Part shown: positions 21,237 through 31,905 of the stretch, piece by piece
Position numbering within the stretch: the stretch's first letter is position 1
Layout: each line of letters starts with the position of its first letter
Assembly: GCA_037355855.1 (NCBI GenBank)
Contig: CM074767.1
Span: 2,480,001 to 2,544,000, forward strand
Source of the DNA: Pseudo-nitzschia pungens
Taxonomy: Eukaryota; Bacillariophyta; Bacillariophyceae; Bacillariales; Bacillariaceae
Reading direction: 5' to 3'
Length of the DNA: 64,000 nucleotides
Translations under genes and position numbers: made by a program
Notes under the pieces: model-generated
Told to the model about the DNA's origin: nothing
Database searches by the model: none
What the model saw: the letters and a program-made list of their open reading frames with translations, nothing else

Positions 21237-23405
21237 TAATATTAATATACTTATTTAAGTAGGAAAATCCACCGAAGGTGGTTAAAAGCTACTCAGTCTG
21301 TAACCAGACTTTATCGTCGCCTCAATCGAAGAGAGGTTAGGCCCCAAGTTGTAGAACGACGCGCCGCCTCAACCATGGGGAATAGGCCCCAGGTTGTAAA
21401 GACGGCTATTTTGCAAACGAACCTTGGTAAGAAACAGGAAAAAAACGAACCAGTCCAGAGCACAACAGACACAGCTGTTGCAAAGCGTACAGGAGACGGG
21501 GTAACAAGAACGTGAAAGGGAAAACACAAGCAAAACTGTCCCTTGAATGCCACTGTACAGCATCAGTGATGCTTGGAGTGGTCAGCTGACACAAGCAAAA
21601 CCCTTGCCTAGATACATAGTATCTGTAATGCAAGTGGTCAGCTGACGCAAGCAAAACTGGTCTCTGCATGCTGTATTGCAGCATCAGTAATGCGAGTGCC
21701 CCAAACACATTCCTTACCACTGTATGGTACATATAGTACGGAGCCTACTACCAAATTCATAACAGCTGTCCTTCTGTTCGAACTTCGTAGTAGGAGACAC
21801 GTAGAGGCGGTGGAGCCTACTACCAAATTCAAATTCGTAACAGCTGGCCTTCTGTTCGAACTTGAACTTGCTCTCCTGTAGTAGCTTGGAAACAGGGCCT
21901 TTAAGTGAAAACACTTATGGACCATCAGGGCTGTAGGCTTGAAAACAGGTCTCTGCTGTACTGTGAACTGGAGGGGTATATAATGGTGGTGGTGCGTTAA
22001 GTAACATGTACTTAGCAGCTTTGGGGCTTGGGTCATAAAAACAGTAGGTCCATAATCAAAAACAATTAGGGACTATCAGGGCAGTAGACTTGAAAACAGA
22101 TGACAGTTGAAGTGTGCATCTGAGAGGGTTATGTAGGTAGGAGAGCCTTAAGCAAGCTGTACTTAGCGGCTTTGGGGCTTGGGTCAGGAAATAGTAGGAC
22201 CTTAAGTGAGAACACTTATGGTCCAGCAGGGCAGTAGACTTGAAAACAGATGACAGTTGAAGTGTGCATCTGAGAGGGTTATGTAGGTAGGAGAGCCTTA
22301 AGCAAGCTGTACTTAGCGGCTTTGGGGCTTGGGTCAGGAAATAGTAGGACCTTAAGTGAGAACACTTATGGTCCAGCAGGGCAGTAGACTTGAAAACAGA
22401 TGACAGTTGAAGTGTGCATCTGAGAGGTATATGTAGGTAGGAGAGCCTTAAGCAAGCTGTACTTAGCGGCTTTGGGGCTTGGGTCAGAAAAACAGTAGGA
22501 CCTTAAGCGAAAACACTTATGGTCCATCAGGGCAGTAGACTTGAAAACAGATGACAGTTGAAGAATGCATCTGAGAGGTATATGTAGGTAGGGGAGCCTT
22601 AAGCAAACTGTACTTAGTGGCTTTAGGGCTTGGGTCAGGAAACAGTAGGACCATAAGCGAAAACACTTAGGGTCCATCAGGGCAGTAGACTTGGAAACAG
22701 ATGACATTTATACAGTACACCTGAGAGGGTTATGTAGGTGGTGGAGCCTTAAGCAAACTGTACTTAGCGGCTTTGGGGCTTGGGTCAAGAAACAGTAGGA
22801 CCATAAGCGAAAACACATATGGTCCAGCAGGGCAATGGACTTGAAAACAGATGACAGCTGGAATTTCTTGTAGAAATATACCTACAGTGGAAGGGGCTGT
22901 TCGTGAACTACACCTTGAAAAGACTTAGGGGACTTAGCAAGGAACCTTGAAGAATGTAGAACGTTAAGTGGAAATCACTTAGGAAGCTTGGAAACAATGT
23001 AGAACATTAAGTATAATATATACTTAAGGGCCTTGAGGGTGGAGCTTGGAAACAGATCGAAGCAGTACAGACGGCAACATTACGTAGTAGAAGTATTTTC
23101 GAATCGCTGTAGAATCGGTACTGGAGGTGCTGTAGAAAATTAGGTGTCGGTTTTGTTTTGGTTGTTGCTGCGGATCGATCGGCCGAGTGGTGAATTGGCA
23201 ACCAAATCAACCAAAAGAAGCAGCCAGCAACTGAACCAATAGCAGAAACAAAGAGCGCAGGTCTTGGTTAATACATGTAGGTCCTGGGGTTGTGATTGGT
23301 GGTGTAAAAGGGAGCGAGATATCGCATGGTAAAGTTGTGTAGAAATCTACGTATTTTTAGTACTGGAACATCGGAACGTCGGACAAAATGCGCGATGCGC
23401 AAATT
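21237..23405 (-). mobile_element. 2.2-kb non-autonomous non-LTR-like element, copy A (minus orientation)
   Basis: Bounded by an exact 21-bp direct duplication (21216-21236 and 23406-23426). Read on the minus strand it begins with a hairpin-forming AATTTGCGCATCGCGCATTTT, has a six-unit 150-bp tandem array (about 22010-22870), then a unique part and the 3' hairpin CCACC-TTCG-GTGG, and ends with an AT-rich tail (TAAATAAGTATATTAATATTA). It matches copy B (42094-44279) along its whole length in opposite orientation. No reverse transcriptase, endonuclease or transposase frame is present. Long, locus-specific duplications plus an AT-rich 3' tail are typical of target-primed reverse transcription, so I read it as a large SINE-like element mobilised in trans. 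The coding-like open frames in the array follow from the 150-bp (50-codon) period. Confidence 0.8.
22010..22870 (-). repeat. 150-bp tandem array inside copy A
   Basis: Six units with a period of exactly 150 bp (the ACTTAGCGGC mark recurs at about 22161, 22311, 22461, 22612 and 22762, with a diverged first unit near 22010). Each unit read on the minus strand contains two stem-loops with TAAG...CTTA stems, for example GGACCATAAG-loop-CTTATGGTCC. Confidence 0.88.
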
Positions 23406-23426
23406 GTTCCTTACTATCCCTTGAAT
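23406..23426. repeat. Target-site duplication, right copy
   Basis: Exact repeat of 21216-21236 flanking the 5' end (minus orientation) of copy A. Confidence 0.9.
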
Positions 23427-23968
23427 ATAAACAATCTTACAAGCAATTGTCAAACTTTAACACACAGACAACTTTCGGGTCACCACTGTCATGACAAAAA
23501 CTCTGCTTCAGAGCTTTACTCTGGTGGAAATGAACAGCAGCGGTCTGAAGAGTGCTGAACTTCTTTCTAACATTAATTCTTCTTAGATGACCTCAACTTC
23601 AATGGAGAACTCCTTTTTTGAAGAAAGGTTCAACACAGTATGCAGTTACCAGCACAAGAGAAAGTGAGGAATGTGCCACCGGTGCCGGAAGGTTCTTACC
23701 GTACTATTACTAGTAACCTTAGGCAGACCCTATAGACAAAAAAAAAACAAAAATATTTTTGTTTTCGCTGACCAGAAATCACTCCCTATAACTACTCTTA
23801 TTTGTTTCCGCTAAAAAGAAAACAAATTTGGTTCATGACTCACCAAAATTAGTCACATGTCAACCATCACATCACATCCCTTCTCTTTTTTCAACATTGT
23901 TCTTTTTTCATCAATCTTGTTGCAGCTATCAAAATCAGTAATAGAACAAAAGGAACAAAGGAACTCCC
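23427..23968. other. Spacer in transposon island
   Basis: AT-rich sequence between copy A and the GAACGAAC repeat; probably the left part of the Harbinger element, but I could not define a terminal inverted repeat. Confidence 0.35.
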
Positions 23969-24235
23969 CTGAACAAACCAAGGAACAGACGCAACGACCC
24001 AATGACCGAACGAACAAATGAAGCAACGAACGACGAAGCAACAAACGAACGAACGAACAAACAAACAAACAAACCAAGCAACGACCAACAACGAACAAAC
24101 GAACAAACAAACCAAGCAACAAACAAATGAACAAACCAAGCAACGAACGAACGAAGCAACGACTGAACGAACAAACGAACAAACCAAGCAACGAACGAAC
24201 GAACAACGAAGCAACAAAACAAAGCAACGGAACGA
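23969..24235. repeat. Degenerate (GAACGAACAAAC)n simple repeat
   Basis: About 265 bp of GAAC/AAAC tetramers, such as AACGAACGAACAAACAAAC, interspersed with CCAAGCAAC. It creates meaningless Asn/Glu/Thr-rich and Phe/Val/Cys-rich open frames on the two strands. Confidence 0.85.
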
Positions 24236-24282
24236 GCATGAATTTAAGCAACAACCAACCAACGGATTGTCCTTTTGCTTTC

Positions 24283-25492
24283 ATGGCCTCTGATGACCCA
24301 TTTGAACAATTTTTCCATTCTTTAATGAAGGAAGATGAAGAAATGGAAGTTGAATTGACCAATTGAAAACAGAAGTTGGAGAACCTGCTAAGGAACTCAA
24401 CAATACTCTCTCCCCCACCCAAACCCCGTAAAAGAAGTTGCCAGCAACACTTTATTGAATATACAACAATTCACGGAACAGTTGAAAGGATTACTCCCAC
24501 TAAGACTTTTTGGTACATCTACTATGTTGCTAACGGTGATCATCTGACGCCACTTGGTTTGAAGAAATTCCGCCTCCATTTCAGACTTCCATATGGGGGA
24601 ATTTTGTAAACTTTTGAAGAAGATAGAAAATCACCCATCCTTCCACCGTTGGAAAACTGGAAGGGTTGACAGATTCAGGCGTCCTGCTTCACCATTACCT
24701 CTTTTACTTCTTGGAGCACTCAGATACTTGGGTAGGGCATGGACCTTTGACGATATTGAGGAGGCTACTGCTATATCTACTGAAACCCACAGGCAATTTC
24801 TCCACCTATTCATTTGCTATGGAAGCAGAGAACTATATGATGAGCATGTCAAACTTCCTACCACGTCTCAACAGGCGAAAGACCATATTGCTGACATGGA
24901 AAAGGCAGGTTTCGCTGGTTGCATTGGTAGCACTGATGCAACGCATATTGCCATGGCTGCATGTGCTCATGGACTACGAAGATTGCACTCTGGGTACAAG
25001 CTACCTTATCCATCCCGCACATACAACCTCACATGCAATCATCAACGTTTAATATTGCATACAACGTCAGGCCACCCCTCTTCATGGAATGACAAGACTC
25101 TTCAACGGTTTGACAAGGTAATGAATGGTCTGCAGACTGGTGAACTTCTTCCCAACATTGATTTTTTCTTGTATGATCTGGATTCCAATGGGGAAGTGAT
25201 TAAGGTTGATTATAAAGGTTGTTGGCTCTTGGTTGATAATGGTTATCTCAATTGGAGCACTGCTATTCCTCCAATCAAGAATGCATTGACTTCCAAAGAT
25301 GAGCAGTGGTCACAATGGGTGGAGTCAATGAGGAAAGACATGGAGTGCACATTTGGTATCATGAAACACAGATGGTCTGTATTGAAAACCCCCATCCGTT
25401 TGAGATCCATAGAGTCTGTAGACCAAATTTGGAAAACTTGTTGTGCGCTGCATAATTTACTCCTTGTGGCTGATGATCAAATTGGTGAGTGA
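24283..25492 (+). pseudogene. PIF/Harbinger DDE transposase with one stop and one frameshift
   Basis: The DDE domain is intact in the 299-codon frame 24593-25492: D115 in GSTDATHI, D215 in WLLVDNGYLNW, E251 in MRKDMECTFGIMKHRW, and the terminal CCALHNLLL helix, all standard for PIF/Harbinger. The N-terminal part lies in another frame: from ATG 24283 (MASDDPFEQFF) through an in-frame TGA at 24364-24366 to KKFRLHFRLPYG, then a run of five G at about 24593-24598 moves the frame. With one G fewer the text reads RLPYGEFCKLLKKI. So the gene has one stop and one 1-nt indel, both upstream of the catalytic domain. The normal partner (a Myb-like protein) was not recognised nearby. The protein would cut and rejoin DNA at terminal inverted repeats, which I could not locate. 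Confidence 0.85.
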
Positions 25493-25960
25493 GACCATGT
25501 AGAACCTGCAGACGAAACAGAGGACCTACCTTTTGCACTCAGGCCATTGCAATCTTTTCCTCATTGTATCCCTGACTATTCTGGTATGGGAGCTAGGAAT
25601 GACTTGAACGCTGAGGGTTTGATGAACGCTGACTCTGAACCTGAATTGGGGTCTACATATGTTTCCACAAGTAAGCCCAATGTTGTGGGAAATTTGTGTC
25701 AAACTACTTTTCATTCCAAGCTTGTTACACACTTCAATATTATGTACAAACAGCAGCAAATTGTATGGCCCCAGAATACAAGAAGGGGTCAGCAACCATA
25801 ATTATAAGTTCAAATAATACTGATTGATTGATAATATTTATATACTAGTAATTTTTTTACCATTCTCTTATGTGATAGTAGCACTACTTTTATAACATCA
25901 TTGTTCATGTTAGTAGGAATACTGATATGGTGATGAAGAAAAGATTGGAGCTTATGAAGG
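25493..25960. other. 3' flank of transposase
   Basis: An open frame 25547-25801 exists but has no recognisable content. AT-rich sequence follows to the convergent minus-strand pseudogene. Confidence 0.35.
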
Positions 25961-27300
25961 TTATGGATTTGGTTGGAACTCATTATAATTTTCCAATCCA
26001 GCAAAAACCTGTTCACTTAGGGGGCAGAAAGTACAAAGTTCTCCATTTCTCTTTCTACCATCGCATTTTGTCTGTTTTTTGTTAGGGTCAGTAGTTGTCT
26101 GATACTTTGCAACCCAGTTACCACAGAACTTCCTGCATACTGCAATCATAGTCACCCTGTACACGGTTCCATTTACTTGTACAGTGTAAGACCATGAAAA
26201 ACCATAGATATAACCATCTCTGAATCCATTCAATGAGTCACAATGATGGAGAAGAATGGTCAATTTCTCCACATAGAAATTGATAAACTCAAAGCAGCAA
26301 TCAGTGAATTCCTCATCAAAAACCATTCCAAGTCTCCGGCCAAAAAGAAAGTTCCTCCCTGGGTTATTAAAAATCCCATCACCATAATATTTCCTAACAG
26401 TTTTTTGCCCTTCTTTAAGGATTGTTGCTATGCCTTTCTTGATGTTTAAAAGATTGGAAGCATTGGGAAAAAATTGGTTTAGTTCCTGTTCAAATTCCAC
26501 TTGTTTCATGAAATAAGGAAGAATAGTTTTTCCATACTGTTGAGGAAGACAATGGTAGTTTTTAGGTCAGTTGCCCTCACTTTGACAAAAACCAATCATG
26601 TAGCGTTTAGACACTGCATCTATATTTGCTGTCAAGTCTCTGGCTTTGTCACTTGTACCCTTGGCCAACAGGAATTTGGCAAACTCTTTTTTATTGATGC
26701 GCATACCATTGTTGTCATTACGGATCCTGTTCATTTCTTCTGAACGGATGTAGAATACTTTCAAATGATCAAATTTGGTGCATCTATGGCTGCCATCCAT
26801 TGCACATCCCGTAATAGAAATGTGATCATGTTCAATGTTGTGCCGTCTTAGTTCACTTTCAGTATATTCCTTATTGGTAACCCAGGCACTACCATGGGGG
26901 ATTTTATGCAAATTCATGAAAATGTAGAGTGTCTCTGATTGTAGCTCAACCGAAACAGAATGTGAAATATCCCGTACTTCTGAAAGTTGTGTGCTACCCT
27001 GTTGTCTTCTGGTTTTAGCATCAGGTTCCCCTGCCTTACCCTTACGAGGAGGGTACAAGAGAAAGTTTCTTTTCAATCCAAAATTATATAACTGGAAAAA
27101 CAAATACTTACCAAGCGGTGAAAGTTTTGGTGAAATTTTCTTTCTAGTACCATTTTCACCATTGTCAGCATTGGCAATATGGTTCTCATTGTTAAGGTTG
27201 TTAACATTATTTAAAAAAATGGTACCATTTTCACCATGGTCAGCACCATTTTCACCATGGTCAACACCATTCTGACCAAGGTAGTCGCAGCTTAAAAGGG
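25961..27300 (-). pseudogene. Decayed gene of unknown function with internal TGA
   Basis: One minus-strand frame is open from about 27300 to 25961 except for a single TGA at 26567-26569: before it the text ends KRYMIGFCQSEGN, after it PKNYHCLPQQYGKTILPYF continues in the same frame. The upstream end is Asn/Gly/Glu-rich (repeats of DHGENGA), without a clear start codon. The middle contains a STQLSEVRDISHSVSVEL strand and an HIEHDHISITGCAMDGSH segment; the C-terminal part has a Cys cluster (KCDGRKRNGELCTFC). I do not recognise it. It is convergent with the transposase and may be the second gene of the same DNA transposon, or a captured gene. Confidence 0.5.
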
Positions 27301-27357
27301 TAGTCGCATCTTAAAGGGTAGTCGCATCTTAAAAGGGTAGTCGCATCTTAAAGGGTA
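27282..27357. repeat. GGGTAGTCGCATCTTAAA tandem repeat
   Basis: Four copies of an 18-20 bp unit, the first with GCAGC in place of GCATC and alternating AAA/AAAA spacers. Confidence 0.85.
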
Positions 27358-28046
27358 GTACTGGGTAGTTACAAAAGAAGTTAGTTCCTGTAATACTTTA
27401 CTGTTAATCCATAGAGTATCCTTGACGGGTGAAACATGATATATAGTAATGTATACAGTTACCAACCACTTGGGGTAGATTCTGTAATACTAGAAAGTGT
27501 ATCCACATAGTATCCTTGAGGGGTGAACAAGGGATTCAGTGAAAGGTATAAAGTTACTATCCATTATCATGTAATGTGATAAGAAATAAAGAAAAAAAAT
27601 GCTTGCATGGATTTTCCTACAGATATACATTCCAAAATGTAGCTCTGTAGTCTTTTTCCTTTTTTCTGTTATAGTAAAATGATTTTTTTTACAACATTTA
27701 TTATTAAAGACTATTATTCTGATGCGAAATACTACTGATTGGTGACGTAATGGATTGAACAGATTGAACAGATTGAGCAGATTGAGCAGATGGAACAGCA
27801 GACACATTTGAATTAGGTGTTCCAAGACATCCACTTTCTAGCTTCGGGCATTCTGGTGTTCGGAGATTAGCTATCATTTGACGCTTAGCACAAATGTCCA
27901 ACTTGGTTGACTCCACTTCTTTGTGGAAGACGTCCCTTTTTTCTTTTAGATTAGAAATTTTGGAACTGATCTTTTTGATAGAAGAGAGTGTCTCCTGTAC
28001 ATCGTTGTTGAGTCCCATCCTTTCATAAACTTTGAGTAATTCCACC

Positions 28047-28396
28047 TGTTACGGGCTGACGTAGGTACCCTACGAGAGGCTCTAAATGATTATTGAATCC
28101 TGCATATATTCCAATATGTATGATATTCATGTACATATACTGAATATTCAACGTACAAGAATACACATACAATCCAATACTAATTGGATATTCAAATATC
28201 AAGATAAACAAAAATTCAAATGACCCGCCGAATAATATATCATTATTCGATCGTTCATTCATCCCATACTCAAGGAATAATTCCCATCTCGTAAAGTATT
28301 CAACCATTCTCTTTTATAACACAATTTATTAACCTTCCATCTTTAAAATACCTCTATCCCGTATTACTCCATCTAATTCTACTCTAGACCGTAACA
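28047..28396 (+). repeat. 5' LTR of the gag-only element
   Basis: 350 bp, TGTTACGGGCTGACG at the start and GACCGTAACA at the end, giving the usual TG...CA. The downstream CAGTAATTACTGTTTGTGC is shared with the second family member (complement at 30768-30787). Confidence 0.75.
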
Positions 28397-28749
28397 CAGT
28401 AATTACTGTTTGTGCTTTAAAGTAGAAACAGAACCAACTCAGTACTGAAACCAAGAAACATCCTTTATCCTAAACAACAGGTATACGTCGATACCCTGAC
28501 AAGCAAAATCCTACGAAACAACGCCAATCGACATCTACGAATCGATGAATGAAACAATCGAAATCTACGATACGAATCGATCAAACACTCTATAAAGCAG
28601 TTCAAATCTCCGATCGATCGCAATCTCCGAAAGAACAGATCATATCAGGAACCACGAAACACTTGCACGAAACGATCGGTATCTACGAAACAACCGATAC
28701 GATCGATCGAACTCCGAATCGATCGAACTATACAAATCAAGAAACAACC

Positions 28750-30053
28750 ATGGCAGGACTATACAGAGATCCTCCAATCCCTTACAAGAGAGCCTTTGAC
28801 AGCGCTAATCCCAAGCTTGTTACGCTAACAGTTTACAATCAAGACCAAGAAGACAGTGTCAAAGTCCCTCTATTCACCGACAAAGGAGGATTAGAAGAAC
28901 TCCTACATACCGAAGAAGCCTTCCAAAACGCAGCAGAAGATCTCGATCTATCGGCAAATAAATACATCAAATACTTTGGTCGATGCCTTTGTGTCGATGC
29001 CCAAACCAAGTGGAGAGCCTTAACAAGAAGCCAACGTGATTATCCAACTACAAGAAATGGATACACGCGACCAGTTTCATCCTTCATCACAGAATATTGC
29101 AGCGCCGAAGATGTCAAGGATATTATGCATACTTATCTTCGAAGCGCCGAATGCAAGAAATCCAGCAACGTCTCATGCAAAGACCATGCAGACCGAATGG
29201 AACAGCTCTTCAAATACACAGCCAAACTACAAGGCTACGCTGCTGATCTAAACCATCTACAACAACTGACCATCTTGCTCCACAGCTTTCCAACCGAATG
29301 GATTGAAGACTACCGCAGAATCCACAGAGGAATCCGACCACAAACCACCATCCAGTTCATAATCAATCATATGAGCTCTCTGGACAGACTCAGCAAACGA
29401 AAACAGTCTTCCATCGATAATCCATACGATTCCGATAAGAACAGCAATTCGGACGCTGCAAACAACAACTCTGACTCGGACGCTGAAAGCAACAGCTCTA
29501 ATGCAGACAGTGACAGCAACGCTGAATCTGACGACGAAGAAGAACAAACAAGCCATACCAGCAGTTCATAATTGATCATATGAGCTCTCTGGACAGACTC
29601 AACAAGCAGTCGGCCAATAACCCATACGATTCTGATATCAACAGCGTGAGCAATCAGTCATACGATGCAAACGCCGACAACGCTTTGGACGCTGAAAACA
29701 ACAGCTCTAATTCAGACAGTAACAGCGACGCTGAATCTGAAGGAGAAGCAGAAGAAGACAACAGCAATACCAGCAAGCGCAAGTACAGTAACCCTTGCAG
29801 AATCCCTGGACACGACCACGATTGGTCCGATTGTCCAAAGAATCGATTCAAAAGAAACAAGAGCAATAGCAGCAACAACAATACTGCTTCAGCTCCTGCC
29901 AATGAAACTGGAAGCAATGAAAATGGCAGCACTGCTGCTTCCACCAACGAAACCTTCCAAGCCCATATTAGGCACGCAATAGAATCCTATTGCATGGAAC
30001 ATGGCGGCCGCGTCGAAAGAAACTTTGACGGCAGTCTTACATGGCAACCATAG
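28750..30053 (+). pseudogene. gag of the LTR element, split by an internal duplication
   Basis: The likely start is ATG 28750 (MAGLYRDPPIPYKRAFDS), because the second family member conserves sequence from this ATG. The first frame ends at 29571 and the second runs 29580-30053. A ~205-bp segment (from the TTCATAATCAATCATATGAGCTCTCTGGACAG mark at about 29356 and again at about 29564) is duplicated in tandem; both copies encode MSSLDRL, NPYDSD and an acidic Ser/Asn/Asp stretch. The duplication joint introduces a stop and a frame change. The second frame ends with a zinc-knuckle-like CRIPGHDHDWSDCPKNR motif typical of diatom and oomycete gag proteins. Gag packages element RNA. Confidence 0.75.
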
Positions 30054-30523
30054 CAGCCACTACAACCAAACAACAAACAAAAGGATCACGCATCCAGGAT
30101 CATGATATCCACCGCACCGTGCCTTCAGCGCCACTGGCCCTGATTGCCAGTACAGCACTCCATCTAATTCTACTCTAGACCGTAACACCACCATTTGTTC
30201 ACGTTCGGTCATGAGATTTTTCAGTCTAGTCTCATACATCATTGTTTCCGTATGCATCGTTTTTCGTGCCTCCATTACCTCAAATTGCAGACTCGTTATA
30301 GTGTGTTCGTTCTTGATCCTGTTTTCAAACTTTTCCTCTTTCGTCATTATGGTAGATTGTTGTTTTTCTTCTTCCTTCCTCTTTCGTATAACGGAACGTG
30401 ACATCGCCTTGCTTTCTTTTTCGGCTCCAGGACAGAAGATGGAGAGCCTATCCGACGGTTCATTAATGATAGGACAGGCAAAAACAACGAAGGCCACATA
30501 GCCAGGAAAGACCCAATCTTTTT

Positions 30524-31774
30524 TCATTTCTTGATGTCATTGTTACGGTCTAGAGTAGAATTTCGTCTTCTACGATAGGGTTACGAGATTGGGCTTGGAG
30601 CTATCGAAGGAGCTCTTGTAAGAGATTGGTGGTTCTCTGTAGATACCTGCCATGCTTGCGTCGTTGGTCTTGTTGGAGACAAAGGATACCTCTGTTGTTG
30701 AGGATAGGGTATGTTTGTTGGATTGTTTTGGTTCAGTACTGAATTCTACTGTTTTCTACTGTAAAGCACAAACAGTAATTACTGTGTTACGGTCTAGAGT
30801 AGAATTTCGGAGTGGTATGAAAATTGTGACTAATATTTTAACTCTTAAGAGAGCTTTTCAATTTTCGTGTGAACGTTTGAATGTACACAAGCGCGCCGTG
30901 CTCATATTTGAATAACGGCACACATGCATTGCTGGAGCGTCCGGCGTACAGTTTGAATTCTGTTATTTCAAACACCGGTCAGCTCGTATGTGGGATTCAG
31001 TTAATTATTTAATCGTGACTTGTGCTAGCTACGCTAGCCCGTCACAGTCATTCCCTTTGGCTTCCCAAAATTTTGCTTTCACAAATTCGAGGAGATCTTC
31101 AATGGTAGTACCTGAAGGAAGCATGTCGTTGGAAAGAAATTGTTCTGCAAAGGAAAGAGCTTTCTTGCAGTTTTGAATGGCATCCTTTGCCATAGTAAGG
31201 AGCAATCGTCCGGTAATAAGGTATTCGAAGAGACGTTGATTTCACCATTGGTTCCCGTTGAAAGCGTTCTTGTACCACCGTTTGGACTGCAAATTGACTT
31301 CAGAGTAAGTACTGGGATTTCATCCTCTGACAGATCAGATCGAACTTCCTTCTGTACCTCATAGAGCTTTTGATATCTTTTGTTGGAACCCGTCGCTAGT
31401 AACTTCAGTTGGGAAGTTTTTCTGTTCTGGCCATGGAAGACATCAAACAAAAATTGCTCTTGTTCCTTTCTCTTCATCTCCGATCGATTCATGTCATGAG
31501 CAAAGACTGCAACAACACGTTGTAATTCTTTCTGTTCTGCTGATTTTAGCGGATTATCTTGAAGAAACCTGGGAGGTAGGTTAGAGACAATCTGTGGTGC
31601 GTTGTTATTGGTGTTTTTTTCATTGGAAGAGACCTTTCCTGGAGTGTTTTCGTTCGGAGACATGGTAGTGCTACTAATACTGCTAGCAGCACTCCTACTA
31701 GTACTGGTCATTTTATATTGACTGGCGTTTTGTCTTTGATTGAGTGGGCGGACGTTGATTGAGTGTGTAGACAT
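30524..31774 (-). pseudogene. Decayed gene of unknown function interrupted near its end by an LTR remnant
   Basis: The minus-strand frame from ATG 31774 (or the inner ATGs) reads MSPNENTPGKVSS..., then SAEQKELQRVVAVFAHDMNRSEMKRKEQEQFLFDVFHGQ. Near 31238-31243 (ATCAACGTC) a 1-nt loss moves the good frame: after it RLFEYLITGRLLLTMAKDA...LLEFVKAKFWEAKGND follows in the next frame. The 506-bp element 30541-31046 is inserted two codons past this point; removing it with one GTCAT gives GNDIKK then TGA at 30526-30524. I do not recognise the family. The position just upstream of the coiled-coil gene on the same strand suggests the two once formed one transposon transcript or one spliced gene. Confidence 0.5.
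30541..31046 (-). mobile_element. Short LTR-element remnant of the same family, minus orientation, TSD GTCAT
   Basis: The plus strand begins TGTTACGGTCTAGAGTAG at 30541, repeats this at 30788, and ends near 31046 with GCCCGTCACA. Flanks are GTCAT at 30536-30540 and 31047-31051. Read on minus: 5' LTR (31046-30788), leader with CAGTAATTACTG, the first ~27 codons of gag (MAGIYREPPISYKSSFDSS...), then directly a ~25-bp end of the 3' LTR. So nearly all of gag and the 3' LTR are deleted. It is an independent insertion from 28047-30187, and opposite in orientation. Confidence 0.8.
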
Positions 31775-31905
31775 TGATAGACATTGATAGACATTGGTAG
31801 ACGTTGATAAACAATGATTGAGTGAGTTGATGTTGCTTTGGATAAGTTTTGTCGGCGAATAAACGTTGCATGAACAGTTTCTCGATGTAAAAGACGATTC
31901 AACGG

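Larger units (their letters stand above)
28047..30187 (+). mobile_element. Gag-only LTR retrotransposon, 3' LTR mostly deleted, TSD CCACC
   Basis: The element begins TGTTACGG and ends CCGTAACA, flanked by CCACC at 28042-28046 and 30188-30192. The 5' LTR is 28047-28396 (350 bp). Only the last ~31 bp of the 3' LTR remain (30157-30187, ACTCCATCTAATTCTACTC onward). The internal part encodes gag alone; there is no protease, integrase or reverse transcriptase. It is inserted in the coiled-coil gene on the minus strand, and the empty site restores that gene's frame. Confidence 0.85.
27704..30527 (-). pseudogene. Coiled-coil protein gene split by an LTR-element insertion
   Basis: Two halves, 30527-30188 and 28046-27704, are separated by the mobile element 28047-30187. 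Removing the element and one CCACC duplication joins the frame exactly: ...NLMTEREQMV then ELLKVYERMGLN... through to a TAA-type end at 27704. The joined protein is about 225 residues: a basic stretch SRSVIRKRKEEEK, a long coiled coil, and a Ser/Gln-rich tail whose AQSAQSVQSVQS repeat comes from an 11-bp-type DNA repeat near 27757-27790. The layout (basic patch, then long amphipathic helix) is reminiscent of NAM-associated or Myb/SANT transposon accessory proteins, but I cannot assign it. The true start is unclear; ATG 30527 overlaps the TGA of the upstream frame. Confidence 0.6.

Noticed and set aside
24364..24366. TGA as a selenocysteine codon in the transposase
   Set aside because: The downstream frameshift and the lack of any selenoprotein context make decay the better explanation.
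23853..24422. 189-codon minus-strand ORF with Phe/Val/Cys/Leu-rich text
   Set aside because: It is the complement of the (GAACGAACAAAC)n simple repeat; membrane-like hydrophobicity is an artefact of the repeat.
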